Below, piece after piece: positions 22,185 through 32,799 of a DNA stretch of 64,000 nt. Position 1 is the stretch's first letter. Every line of letters begins with the position of its first letter. The notes under the pieces were generated by a model. It did no database searches. It was not told where the DNA came from and saw nothing but the letters and a program-made list of their open reading frames with translations. The stretch is from NCBI GenBank assembly GCA_025200525.1, contig CM045763.1, positions 157,176,246 through 157,240,245 on the forward strand, given 5' to 3'. Both the position numbers and the translations under genes were made by a program. Origin of the DNA: Camellia lanceoleosa (Eukaryota; Streptophyta; Magnoliopsida; Ericales; Theaceae).

Positions 22185-23048
22185 GCCTCGGTTTGCGTGC
22201 CGATGTGCGCTTTTGGCATACTTTATCGCGGCCTATGTGAGTGTGGTTGAGGCCCTCTCATGTTGGCGTAAGCCCAATTTGCATTTTCATGCTTGTATGC
22301 CATTGCCTCGGTTTGCGTGCCCGTGTGCGCGCATTCCGAGGCACTTCATTTTATCCGACGGCCTCCTATGTGAGTGAGCTGAGGCTCTCCCATGTTGGTG
22401 TAAGCCCATCGTTGCATTCCGTATGCCATTTCATCTCATTTCATCATCGCCTCGGTTTGCGTGTCCGTATGCACGCATTTCGAGGCACTTCGGTTTTATC
22501 CGATTTTGCATCGCACGTCATCGCCTCGGTTTTGCGTGCGCGTGCACGCATTTGAGACACTTGCCGGTTTTATCCGATTTTCATTCTTGCATCCTCGCCT
22601 CGGTTTTGCGTGCTGTGTGCACGCGCATTTGTTATCCGCTTGGCATTGCGTATGCCTTCGCCTCGGTTTGCGTGCCGGTGTGCACGCATTTCGAGGCACT
22701 CTATTTTATCCGCTTGGCATTGCGTATGCCTCCGCCTTGGTTTGCGTGCCCGCGTGCACGCATTTGAGGCACTCGTTTATCCGCTTGGCATTGCGTATGC
22801 CTCGTCACGGTTTGCGTGCGGGTGTGCCGCATTTCGAGGCACTCTGTTTTATCCGGTTTATATTTCATCATTGCCTCGGTTTGCGTGCGATTATGGCGCA
22901 TGTCGAGGCACCTCATTCTTTTCATTCCGGCATCCTATGTGAGTGTGGCTGAGGCCCCCCTTTATGTTGGTATAAGTCCATCATTACATTTCGCATGTCA
23001 TTCCGTATCGCCTCGGTTTGCGTGCCCGTGGACACGCATTTCGAGGTA
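22185..23048. repeat. 74-bp tandem hairpin array in the inner Ogre 5' LTR
   Basis: About ten units, each with GCCTCG-GTT-TGCGTGC, a 6-nt loop, then GCACGCA-TTT-CGAGGC. The pairing is 7 bp, a symmetric 3x3 internal loop, then 6 bp. Many units here carry 1-3 nt gaps relative to the cleaner copy at 35422-36390. A single unit persists in the outer Ogre LTRs (near 16409 and 44992). Confidence 0.87.
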
Positions 23049-24659
23049 TCTTATTTTCATAGCATTGAGCATGCTAGGTTGCATATTAGTTGCATTTCAT
23101 GCATATCATGCATATTGCCGCGAAAGCGAGGCACGTTTCAGACTCGAGTGTGACGGAAAGGGTCTCAATTCCCAAGTCACCGACACTCCGGATTACCCAT
23201 GATGGAGTTAAGTCTTGTTGTAGCATTCATCCCTATACTGAGTTGTGCAATCCGATTCCTCGGCCATCATGCATTGATATGCGTGATTGGTGGCACGAGG
23301 ATCGAGGCATGCATATATTTGTGAAAATACATTGCTATGCCCTTTTCCTGCTCTCTGTTGCAGCAAAATCAACAATCAACTTTTCGGAGTCCAGCGCGCA
23401 TTTCGAGAAATATTGCAAACAGAGGCTAATCAGGGCATTCGGTGGATTTCCGCCAAGCGATCCGGCATACATCATCTATCGAGCGGCGGGTCCACGGCTT
23501 GCGCCCGATTTAATTCTTTTGTAATTAAATTGATAATTAATTAGAATTAGTATATTTATTACCGGACTGTATATTCTTTTATTGGATTTGTATATTTATT
23601 CGGACCCTCTGCGAGGGCATAAATGTAATAAGGGTGTGTGAGTGTGATGTATGTCTTCCAACCCCATTTCTTTCTCCCTTTTATTTACCCGCTTTGGATG
23701 GTTAGATATAGGGCATATTTCAATTAGCATCTGATATGATAGCATGTTTGCATTCATTCATCTGTTTTACATGCATCGACTCGGCACATCATACAAAGCG
23801 CATTGTATTTCAATTCTAAGTTGAATACATGTTAGTTGTAGCATCATCATATGCCATGTTTAGAATAGCCGAGCTGCTATAGTTGCATTTTGTATGTGTT
23901 ACATTAGGCATTTTATACTTAGGATCATGCATGATTTCTAACGAGCTTGTTTTTTTGGAGTACTCGGTAAGTTTCATGCTTTAGCATCCTTGCATGCGTG
24001 TGAGTGTTGCCATGATAGCATGCTTACCATGAGGCTACGTGCTTATGTGATATAAGCGCCTTGAATGCCTATGGGTGGAGGTTGAGTTATCGAATTGGAG
24101 CAATTCGTCAATTGTTTGTTAAGCCCACTAGATTGTGGCAAAACCATATTTTCTAAGCCCACAGGGTGGCAAACCGCATTTTTGCTGCGGGCAAGACCTT
24201 CACACCATTTTCAAACAAACAAACATGAAATGTTTTGTTCCAATTCGAACGACCAGTCTATACTTGTTTCTTTGCGAGCATCACATAGTAATCTAGGCTA
24301 ATACGAATAAGAGCATACAATGTTTTCAAAAGCAGATATCATGGTTAGTAGAGGCGGTCTTTTGAAAGCGAGAGAGGTGCTCACGATGTGACCTTCCCTA
24401 ATCGTACCCAAGTTCCCGAGCCAACTTTGGTGATAGCGGACATGTGGCCTTCCCACGAGTCGGGGTTTCTAAATTTCCCATTTTAAAATATTTAGGTGGC
24501 GACTCTGTTATCCGCAAAGCGATCCATGTTTGGCACTTCTTTTCAAAAAATCTGTTTTCCTTCAAAAGCGATTTGCGGTTGGACTCTTTGGTTCAAGATT
24601 GAGAACGCATAACAAAATCGAGTCGAGTATGGCGAGGTTCCCTGGGCGTTATTCTGATT

Positions 24660-24675
24660 TGGCGACTCTCTGGGA
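24660..24675 (+). other. Inner Ogre primer-binding site (tRNA-Arg type, inferred)
   Basis: TGGCGACTCTCTGGGA follows the 5' LTR and parallels 18057-18070. The same caution applies to the tRNA identity. Confidence 0.65.
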
Positions 24676-25600
24676 GTTAGAGAACTTGACTCGAACTCAT
24701 GATATCGATTTTGACTACGCTTGTGTGTTTCTTTGCATTGCATTTGCAGTGCGCCTAGGACCTTGTGTTTGCCATATGCCATTCGAACGATTTCTTGGGA
24801 GGCTTGTCTTGTCAAGTCATGTCCATAAAATTTGATCGGCTCTGGGCTCTGACGGACATGGGAACACAAACCCGGTTTCTGGGGCACCCTTTTTGACCAT
24901 TCGACCTAGTGCATATTCGGATCCATAGTGACCATTCCAAACTAGGACAGGTTGCTTACCCGTTTATAGGTTGTTTGAAACCGCTGCGTGCGTAGTGAAA
25001 CCCTAGCTCCTGACAAAATAGGACAGGGAAACCCTACCCCAACATAGGGGTGTTTTGGCTCTCACTTATCTGTTATGTGCTTGTTAGAGTGCGTCTCTAC
25101 AGGGAATGCATGTATCAGTTTACAAGTTTGAGCATTAGGCCTACGGGCACCAATTCAGTATTTTGGGTATCAGGCCTGCGGGCATCAGTATTTGGTGGAA
25201 TCAGTTTTACCTGAGGATATCAGATTTGAGGCAGAATTTTTGGGGCAGAATTCAGTAGAGAGCACACTCATTCAGTTTTGCTCATATCCGTTTTGGTGAA
25301 ATCAGGCTGAGATGCTGCATGTTTTCTCTTTTGCTAGGTAGTCCTGGAACCACAGCTTCAGAAGGCTCCACTATCCCCCGGGTATATTGGACTTGTGTTG
25401 ATAGACTTTGTCGGGTCAGAGATTCAGTTTAAGGGCAATCAGTGTTCCTTTGCCAGAGACAAGGTAAAAGGGCCAGTCAGGCACAAATCACCCGATTCGC
25501 GATTACAGTTAGTGGCCTTTATCCACCCCACTGGAGCAACGGTGAAGTCGATTTCTCTGCGAGGATAGATACCGGTCGGTTAGATGGATCGCAAAACACA
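24676..25600 (+). other. Inner Ogre leader region
   Basis: Non-coding or decayed leader homologous to 18071-18840. It shares AACCCTACCCCAACATAGGG and AGAAGGCTCCACTATCCCCC-type blocks with the outer element. No conserved long frame. Confidence 0.6.
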
Positions 25601-26939
25601 TCGAGGATGGAGGCAATGATCGCCAGATGCAAGAAAGTATGAAACTCATGCGGCAAGATCTTTGTCAAAGCAATTCGCCGAGCAACAGTGTGATCATGGC
25701 CCAACAGTGAGCTAATAACCAAGCTACTGACAAGCGGGCATCTGCCGCATCGAGCTCCTCCCCACCAAGGGTTCCGATGCAGAAAGAGGCGTAAATGTCC
25801 AAAATGTCCAAGAGGATCTGAGCCTTCCAACGGGGCCAGCTCCGCCCCCGATTCTACCACAGCTATCCAAGGCGCCCACGCTTATCAATGTCCGGACTCT
25901 CCTTTGAGTTGAAGCGGACTACAATGGTGAGTAAGTTGGAAAAATGTTTAAGAAATCCCAAGGAGTCAAGGCTATTAGGATATCGAGGGCGGATATACCG
26001 ATGAGGCCGTAACATTCTCGGAAAAGATTCAAAATGCCCCAGATCGATCGTTTCGATGGATCCGGAGACCCCATGGTCCACCTCCGGCTATTTTCAGACA
26101 TATTGCGGCCAATGGGCCTAACCAGACCACAAAAACTTTCACTATTCGGCCGAACCTTGTCAGGGATAGCTTCCAATTGGTATGCGAAACTAGAAGATGA
26201 GGTCAAAAGGAATTGGGATGAAATGGCTGAGGCCTTTGTCGCACAATACTCGTACAATACCCAGATCGAGATTACAACTCGTGATCTCGAGACGACAAGG
26301 CAAGGAGCCAAGGAAACTTTCTCAGGTTTTGTAACTTCGATGGAGGCGAAGGCATCGATGATGACTTTGAGGCCCGCGATAAAGACGGTCAGGATGATTG
26401 TGCGCAATCTCCAACCAAAGCTGATGCTGAAAATGATTGTCGTCCCCTTTCCCACCTTTGCAGATCTACACGAGATGGGGATGCAAATTGAGGATGCAAT
26501 GAAACAGGGCCTTTTTTCGGACCAGGATAGGGAGCAGCCCCGGAGAACCTTCAACCGCAACAACAACACAGGCACAAGCGGTGATGCGGCTGCAAGATCT
26601 TCCGAAGTGGGCACGGTTACCACCACCACATCAAAAAAGACTACCCCATTCACCGGTGCGTCCGGAGCTAGCTCGCAAACTGCCAAAAACCCACCTCAGG
26701 GCCAAAGGGTGTTCACTCCACTATACATGCCCCTATCCAAAGTTCTGGGGGTTTTGATCAAGAAAGGGCATCTGAAGCCCCTGGAGCCACAGCCACTACC
26801 AAAGAACCTCCCTCTCTCACACAACCCAGCCGACTCATTGCCTTCCATCGGTAGCCACGACACTGACATGTGCTTTCGTCTTCACCACGAAATACAAGAT
26901 CTGATCGACAACAAGGTCATCGTCGCACCAGCTCAGTAA
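25601..26939 (+). pseudogene. gag: Inner Ogre gag (C-terminal 300 codons open)
   Basis: The open part is 26034-26939; upstream codons are in several frames and include stops. The first residues, RFKMPQIDRFDGSGDP, and MVHLRLFSDILRPMGL match Retrotrans_gag. The core continues IASNWYAKLEDEVKRNW and EAFVAQYSYNTQIEI. A Ser/Thr-rich linker follows, then GHLKPLEPQPLPKNLPLSHN and a damaged zinc-finger-like tail: the outer element has DYCAFHQRTGHATNNC, here DSLPSIGSHDTDMC, as expected from two compensating small indels. Gag would form particles; no pol follows. The nearest relative in the window is the outer gag. Confidence 0.85.
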
Positions 26940-27733
26940 AGTCTATCATCACTAGATCAGTGAACTTGGGGGATAATGTGACGATGTGATCGAGGGATGA
27001 ACCACCTGCGGATGGCACTCAGATTATTCCAGCTGTGCTGAATGGCACGCATTGTTTTGAGCATTTGGCGAATGCTACATTATGACTTGGGTATTGGGTC
27101 AGTCTTGTTGTTTTGTCTCGAGTATGTCTTTTTGTTTTAAGTCAGTCTCTTTTGTTGTGGGTCTGTCTTGTTGTATCGAGTCGGTCCTGTTGTATAGGAG
27201 TCGGGTGATTCCGGTGTTACCTCGGCGTCACCATTTTGTTTTCGTTTGTCTTTTGTTTTGTTTTGAGTCTGTTTTACGCGAGGAGCTTATGCCGCCAGAC
27301 TTTGAATGAAAGCAAGATAATTTCCATGCTCTCGCATACTGCTGTGTTAGTTGTCGAGATTTGAATGAAATGGCGTGCATTCCACACCTCTCTTGTGCCT
27401 TGAAGTCATTGTAATGACTGAGTTTTTCAAAACTTTTTGAACAACTGCGGTGAAAAACAAAGAGGAGGAATTCCTCGGGATTTGCAAAACTTTGATCAAA
27501 TTGAGAGAAAGAGGTGCTAAGCCTTTAATGAATGAAATCATGCTTGTTAGCGTGAGTCTTGAGAAGGACCACAGCTTGATCCAGGTGGTTTCACACTATC
27601 TTCGGTATGACGATTCGCTTTCTTAAAAATTTTCAAAAACAAAATGTTTTGCGCGGTCCTACGAAGACCTGTGTGGAATCGCTCTTGAGATTGTGCAGCT
27701 TAGGATCGCTCTCAGCCTCGAGACTCAACCCCT
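26940..27733 (+). other. Inner Ogre non-coding stretch directly after gag
   Basis: Starts GGGGGATAATGTGACGATGT, which matches the outer element right after its gag (39618). It contains GTCTGTCTTGTTGTATCGAG-type repeats near 27100-27200. An Ogre-type element would be expected to carry protease and RT here. No such motif is visible, which places the pol loss at this junction in both elements. Confidence 0.75.
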
Positions 27734-27994
27734 TTGCTTCTAAACCTTGAACTTGAATTCAGAAGGTTCAACGGTCAACCACAATGTGAGGCCTGTGTGG
27801 CCAGATTTGAAGCAGCCCTCGAACAAGAGGCACCAAAGTCAGATCAAGAAGATCAGAAGTCGTCAAAAGAAGCTTGCAGAGCTAGATCAGAAGCACCCCT
27901 CGAACTAGGGGCAAAAATGTCCGATATGCTCGAAGAGCCGAAGATGGACCCTTCTGCGAATCAATACAGCAGTCATTTTCCGGGATTCAGATGA
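27734..27994 (+). CDS. Small acidic reading frame conserved in both Ogre-like elements, unknown function
   Basis: 86 codons, read here from a non-ATG start, so the true start is unknown. The protein has an internal repeat: EACVARFEAALEQEA and EACRARSEAPLELGA, about 33 residues apart. The outer element has the same sequence at 40440-40610 with a later frameshift, and identity at the amino-acid level is high (CEACVARFEAALEQEAPKSD in both). It may be a remnant of a coding segment or a spurious frame in a conserved 3' region. Confidence 0.4.
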   Translation: MLLNLELEFRRFNGQPQCEACVARFEAALEQEAPKSDQEDQKSSKEACRARSEAPLELGAKMSDMLEEPKMDPSANQYSSHFPGFR

Positions 27995-28288
27995 CTTCAG
28001 GATCTCAAAACCATTTGGCATGGACCTGTTACACTTTTACCCTTTGAGAGGCTCGCTGGGCCGAAAACCCAGAAGGGCGACCCAGGCAAAAGTTAGAGCA
28101 AGAAAAATGCAAAAAGAAAAATGCAAAAAAGAACAAGAAAAGAAAAAAGGAAAAGATACAAAAAATTCAAAAAAGAGAAAAAGAGAAAAAGATGAAAAGA
28201 AGAATTGAAAAGAAAAAAGAAAACAAAGCTCGTAAGGTCGAAAACACGCAATAGGCGCCTATGGCAAAAGTTAGAGCATAAAAATGAG
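27995..28288 (+). other. Inner Ogre GAGGCTCGCTGGG block and A-rich tract
   Basis: GGCTCGCTGGGCCGAAAACC and AAAAGTTAGAGCA are followed by an A/G-rich run (28090-28230) of AAAAGAAAAATG-like repeats. The outer element has the same arrangement at 40730-40900. The A/G run creates spurious Lys-rich frames on + and Phe/Leu-rich frames on -. Confidence 0.7.
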
Positions 28289-28385
28289 AGGTTAAATACC
28301 GAGTGTACCTTAACCGAACTACGTAAGGCTTGATTCCCATGTTTGGGATACGTAGGCAACTTCATTCTGAAGTTCAGCCGTAAAA
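28289..28385 (+). other. Conserved GGGATACGTAGGCAAC block, inner Ogre
   Basis: GGTTAAATACCGAGTGTACC, then GGGATACGTAGGCAAC at 28345-28360. It is nearly identical to 40963-41060 of the outer element. GATACGTAGGCA-type sequence is, to my knowledge, typical of the region downstream of pol in Ogre elements, which supports the lineage call. Confidence 0.7.
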
Positions 28386-28499
28386 CAATTCAAAATTCAA
28401 TTGTGTCCATGCGATGGTTGTGGTCATCTTTGTCTCCCCTATATCTGAGGATTTGGTTGTGTTAACGCTCTGAGGTGACTACAATGTCTTTGCGGTACT

Positions 28500-28580
28500 A
28501 TTCAAACAAGGGGCAACTTTGCGTTGCCATTCAAACGCGCCGCGGTGCTATCCAAACAGGGGGAACTTTCCGTTGCCGTG
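28500..28580. repeat. GGCAAC/GTTGCC hairpin repeat, inner Ogre
   Basis: Two units: GGCAACTTTGCGTTGCC near 28512-28528, and a decayed GGGAACTTTCCGTTGCC near 28562-28578. The outer element has three better units at 41187-41291. Confidence 0.7.
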
Positions 28581-30543
28581 CGATTCTCTTCAAGCAGGCG
28601 TTTTCCTTTGGATCGAGGTTGTGCATCTCAGAGTAGGTTCTATGCTCGTTGAGAAAGTGGCATTGCAAAAATAGATTTTGAGAATTTTTACTGAGGCTGA
28701 CTAGTTCTCTCGAAAACTGTTCCATCTTTTCCAAAAAAACTGAACCATTTCTTGGACCCAAAAAAGGAAAATTTTCAGTGCTCATGGCCTGACTTGCATG
28801 ATTTCAAATCAAAAATCGAACAAGCATGTTAATCTAACTCCCATTTTGGCCAATTTTTTTTTTAGAAAGCAAAAATAAAAAATGGTCAAAATGATGAACT
28901 AGGGGCACAGTTGAGTCAGGTGTTCTGTCTTTTCCCCATTGTCAACATACTTACCAGAAAGGGCACCCTACTCGCCGAGAAGGGCACTCTACCTGCCAGA
29001 AAGCACAACTGAAGGCGACAACAAAATGGTCGAAAAGGCTCTCTCACCCTCCAAGCAACGAGGTATCAAGCCAAGTCTTGAAACCTGTTGGAATGGGCCA
29101 AGACATTCCACTCCATCATCTGGACAGATCGATCACGTCCAAACTCCCGACAAAGCATCATCAATCGATGTCATTTCTGATTTGCTACACACCCGGTTGA
29201 AGCGCAACCCCTCTGGGAGAAACTCCTTTGTGAACAAGAATGAGAATCTAGCGAGAATGCTAGAGGCACGAGCCCATAACTTCTGTTTATCCATCAACCA
29301 CCGGGGAGGGATTAAAAATGAGAGATTGAAGAATAGAGATGTGCGATGAGAGAAAAAGTGAAAAGGGCTTTTTCAGAAAAACAGAGCTTGAGGGCCGAGT
29401 GATGTGAGAATCACAAATAAGAAAGGATGGGAAACATACCCGGTGAAACAGGCTCCCTGTGCACGTCTGAGTGTCGTGTCTTTTCGTTTGTCTCATTTCA
29501 TCCCGAGCGCGTCTCGTTGTTTTTAGGTCGTTTACCTTTTGTTTTTCTGTGTTGAGTCGTTTTGCTGTATTCAGTCGTAGGCTCAATACCCAGTTGAGAA
29601 CTTATGCTCACTCTCAATTTCAAAAAAAATCGTTTTGTGCTCCGAGTGCCGTGCCGTTCTCCACATTTGTGCAAAACAGAATTTGTTCTTTCATAAAACC
29701 GCAGGGTTCAACCCAGGTCATGTGAGAACAGTGAAACTAGGACCTATCTGAAGCTATGAGTTTCGGGCTGCCAAGCAAAAGCAAAAGAGGGAAATGTCGG
29801 GCATCTGAGTTTGTTCCAACTTCAGTAAGTTCCGAGACTATATTCCGTGTGTACCTCTTCAGGTCTTGCCAATGTTCCGAAGTATGAGTGTGCCTCTACC
29901 TCAAGCTCAAAATCAAGTCTACTTCAAGCCAGAATGGCGATCAGAAGTGCTCTCCCTGAGTACCATTCCCTGCAAGAGGCATCTTGGACGTGTTTGCGAT
30001 GAGTTCCTAGGAGACCAACTGCGACGGTGGAAACTAGAGTTCGAATGGCCGTTGCCTAGAACACAAAGGTTCGGGATTTCCGAGACTAGAGTCTGGTTTA
30101 AATACCCAGAGGCGTGTCCTCGGCTTGAAATCTGTATGGCAGCCCCATAGATTGAGATAGCATGTGTATGCACCTCAATTCTGGATACTGAACCAACCTA
30201 GTCTGTCACCCCGTTGGAGAATAGGGAAAGTTGTGAATATGATCAGGAAGGCAAGCAGCAGCCATAGCTCCTACATACAAATGTTGTTACTTGTCAGCAT
30301 TTCAGAGCCTTTGTACTGCGAGTTAAAGGTAGAGTGTTCGAAGAGCACGAGGGGGATCCCCGTCAGAGTAGTACGGTTCACCGCCACTCACCTCATGAGG
30401 TGTTTTCTAAAGCACCGCTTTGTCCGTTTATTGCTTTCCTTAAGCATCATGCATTGTAATGCATTGTACCTGTCAAGTTTCTTTCTCAGTCATGCACGAT
30501 ATTGTATGCAATTGTTCATTCAAAGAAGTTTCCGTTTAAGATC
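28581..30543 (+). other. Inner Ogre non-coding 3' region, middle part
   Basis: Nearly 2 kb collinear with 41292-42950 of the outer element, with shared blocks AGTGCTCATGGCCTGACTTG-like, CCTCTACCTCAAGCTCAAAA and AGTCTGTCACCCCGTTGGAG. Frames at 28939-29349 and 29866-30150 are open here but broken by shifts in the outer copy, so I do not call proteins. No transposase, pol or RNA gene was recognised. Confidence 0.65.
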
Positions 30544-30882
30544 ATTCATTTAGTGTATCAATCACACTTTATTTGCTTCACTTAGTGTATCTAACACACT
30601 TCATTTGCTTTAGTGTATCAATCACACTTCATTCATTTTGTGTATCTATCACACACATTTTCACTTAGTATGTCATTCACGCTCTCTTCACTTTAGTGTA
30701 TCAATCACACTTCATCCATTTTGTGTATCTATCACGCACATATTCACTTTTTGTGTATCCATCACACACCTTTAGTGTATCAATCACACTTGTTCACATA
30801 GTGCATCTATCACGCTTTGTGTTCACCTTTAGTATATCTATCATACTCTGCTCACTTTGTGTATCAATCACACTATGCTCAT
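30544..30882. repeat. Hairpin array I, inner Ogre (stem AGTGT/ACACT type)
   Basis: About 12 units of 25-30 bp. Each has a 5-bp stem and a 7-nt loop of form ATCWATC. Stems seen: AGTGT/ACACT (30551-30567 and several more), TGTGT/ACACA (30640-30656 and near 30750), AGTAT/ATACT (near 30830-30846), plus some with one mismatch or G/T pair. Arms vary, the loop is kept. Confidence 0.82.
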
Positions 30883-31255
30883 TACTCGCATTGTTATGCA
30901 CATCTATCTAGCATTGTTATGCACCTCTTCACTTGCATCGTGATGCACGTTTCAAATTGCATTGTTATGCACCCACTTCACTAGCATTGTTATGCTCATT
31001 CGTTGCATTGTTATGCACATCTGTCTAGCATTGTTATGCTCATTACTCGCATTGTTATGCACATCTATCTAGCATTGTTATGCACCTCTTCACTTGCATC
31101 GTGATGCACGTTTCAAATTGCATTGTTATGCATCCACTTCACTAGCATTGTTATGCTCATTCGTTGCATTGTTATGCACATCTGTCTAGCATTGTTATGC
31201 TCATTACTTGCATTGTTATGCACACTTCACCTGCATTGTTATGCACCTTTTCACT
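30883..31255. repeat. Hairpin array II, inner Ogre (GCAT-TGTT-ATGC type)
   Basis: About 16 units with stem GCAT/ATGC and loop TGTT. The next pair outward is T-A in TGCAT/ATGCA units and A-T in AGCAT/ATGCT units. One variant, GCATC-GT-GATGC, occurs twice. A higher-order repeat of about 165 bp is visible because the block starting ATTACTCGCATTG recurs near 30880, 31043 and, as ATTACTTGCATTG, 31203. Confidence 0.82.
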
Positions 31256-31349
31256 TGCAATTGTCGTATTTTCTCCTCTCGCATGCGGTGCGTTAGGACA
31301 TCTTCGGTTTCGCACATTCGGACGAGTTCCGGTATTCATTCATACCTTT

Positions 31350-32150
31350 CCTCTCTTGCGCGTGATACGCTGAGAGATGCTTCCTTTCCTCTCTTGCATG
31401 TGATATGCTGAGAGAATTTACCTTCTTTCTTATGCGTGTGATACGCTGAGAAATCTACCTTTCCTCTCTTGCGTGTGATACGTTGAGAGATGTTTCCTTT
31501 CCTCTGTTGCATGAGATATCTTTGAGAGAATTTACCTTCTTTCTTATCGTGTGATCTGTTGAAATCTACCTTTCCTCTCTTGCGTGTGATACGTTGAGAG
31601 ATGCTTCATTCCTCTCTTGCATGTGATATCTTTGAGAGAATTTGCCTTCTTTCTTATCGTGTGATCTGTTGAAATCTACCTTTCCTCTCTTGCGTGTGAT
31701 CTGTTGAGATGCTTCCTTTCCTCTCTTGCATGTTATATCTTTGAGAGAATTTACCTTTCTTCTTATCGTGTGATCTGTTGAAATCTACCTTTCCTCTCTT
31801 GCGTGTGATACGCTGAGAGATGCTTCCTTTCCTCTCTTGCATGTGATATGCTGAGAGGTTTTCTCTTGCGTGTGATACGCTGAGAATTTACCTTTCTTCT
31901 CTTGCATGTGATATGCTGAGAGGCTTTCTCTTGCGTGTGATACGTTGAGAATTTACCTTTCTTTTCTTGCGTGTGATACGTTGAGAATTTACCTTTCTTT
32001 TCTTGCGTGTGATACGTTGAGAATTTACCTTTCTTCTCTTGCGTGTGATACGCTGAGAATTTACCTTTCTTCTCTTGCGTGTGATACGCTGAGAAATTCA
32101 CATTTCCTCTCTTGCGTGTGATACGCTGAGAGGTTTACCTTCTTTCCTCC
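31350..32150. repeat. Hairpin array III, inner Ogre (GCGT-GTGAT-ACGC type)
   Basis: About 20 units of 30-40 bp. The inner stem GCGT/ACGC or GCAT/ATGC surrounds a constant GTGAT loop, and GCGT/ACGT (G/T pair) also occurs. An outer stem pairs CTCTC with GAGAG, TTCTC with GAGAA, or TTTC with GAAA, with a TT/T bulge between stems. Some units have lost the inner stem (TTATCGTGTGATCTGTTG). Confidence 0.84.
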
Positions 32151-32799
32151 TGTGTGTGATCTGGCGGAGAGATGTTGTGTGTGAGACTCCGGGTGCTCTC
32201 GGTAGTCACTTTTAGCCTTCTCTGCGTGAGACGCAATGAGAATTGCATAATTTTCTTACATCCTTTCTGCAATCCTTTCTGCATGAAATGTGGTTAGATT
32301 TGCATTCGTTCACCGACACTGTGTGTGTCGAACTTCTGGAATCATAGGAATCATATTGAATATATGTTGTCGGCATATTGTTCTTGTTGCATTTCTCTAT
32401 TTTGCAGGCACGATATTGTATGTACGGTTCATTTGAGAAATTTGGTGCGACCCAGACGAATCAGCCAGTATCGTATCTTCTCCGTGTGAGGCAGCGACGA
32501 GAATTGAATGATTCTCCGCATTCCTAATCGCATGAAATGTAGTTGTTTGCTTTGCATTCTTGCTTAAAAGCTGTTGCATCTATTTGTCAATACACCTTCA
32601 TTCTGACTTCTTTGCATTTGCATGATCATCTGGCTCCGCGCCTATCACTTTGCACTTTGCCCCCTGCCTGCGGGCACATATCTCTGTTTATCTCGTATTG
32701 TTTGTCTAAGTCTTCGGCCTTGTCAAAAATGGGTCGTCTCCGGGCTTTGACATTCACTCCCGTCACTTCTTGACTTAGAGTTACATCCAAGAGGGCAAT
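32151..32799 (+). other. Inner Ogre pre-LTR block and presumed polypurine tract
   Basis: Shares GTATCGTATCTTCTCCGTGT and GAATGATTCTCCGCATTCCT with the outer element (44140-44200), then TGCGGGCACATATCTCTG and GGGTCGTCTCCGGGCTTTGA. The presumed tract is AAGAGGGCAA (32789-32798), cleaner in the outer element as AAGAGGGGCAA. Confidence 0.65.

Larger units (their letters stand above)
19534..24650 (+). repeat. Inner Ogre 5' LTR (about 5.1 kb)
   Basis: Begins TGTAGACACCCCATTTTTGA. Order of parts: GC-rich block of CATTTTGCATCGG/TTTTGGC-type imperfect repeats (19600-20350); repeats with GGAGGACCCTAA and GGTCGGCC (20380-20820); presumed promoter/leader (20930-21240); 160-bp units with a strong hairpin (21297-21860); 74-bp hairpin array (22185-23048); distal part shared with the outer LTR (22930-24650). 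It pairs with 32800-38027. Open frames inside are LTR duplicates, not genes. Confidence 0.9.

Noticed and set aside
24360..25440. Host gene upstream of inner gag
   Set aside because: The stretch aligns with the leader of the outer element and has no conserved reading frame.
30544..32150. CRISPR array, because of short regularly spaced dyad repeats
   Set aside because: The setting is a plant retrotransposon, units have no unique spacers of constant length, and the dyads vary while loops are constant. No cas genes.
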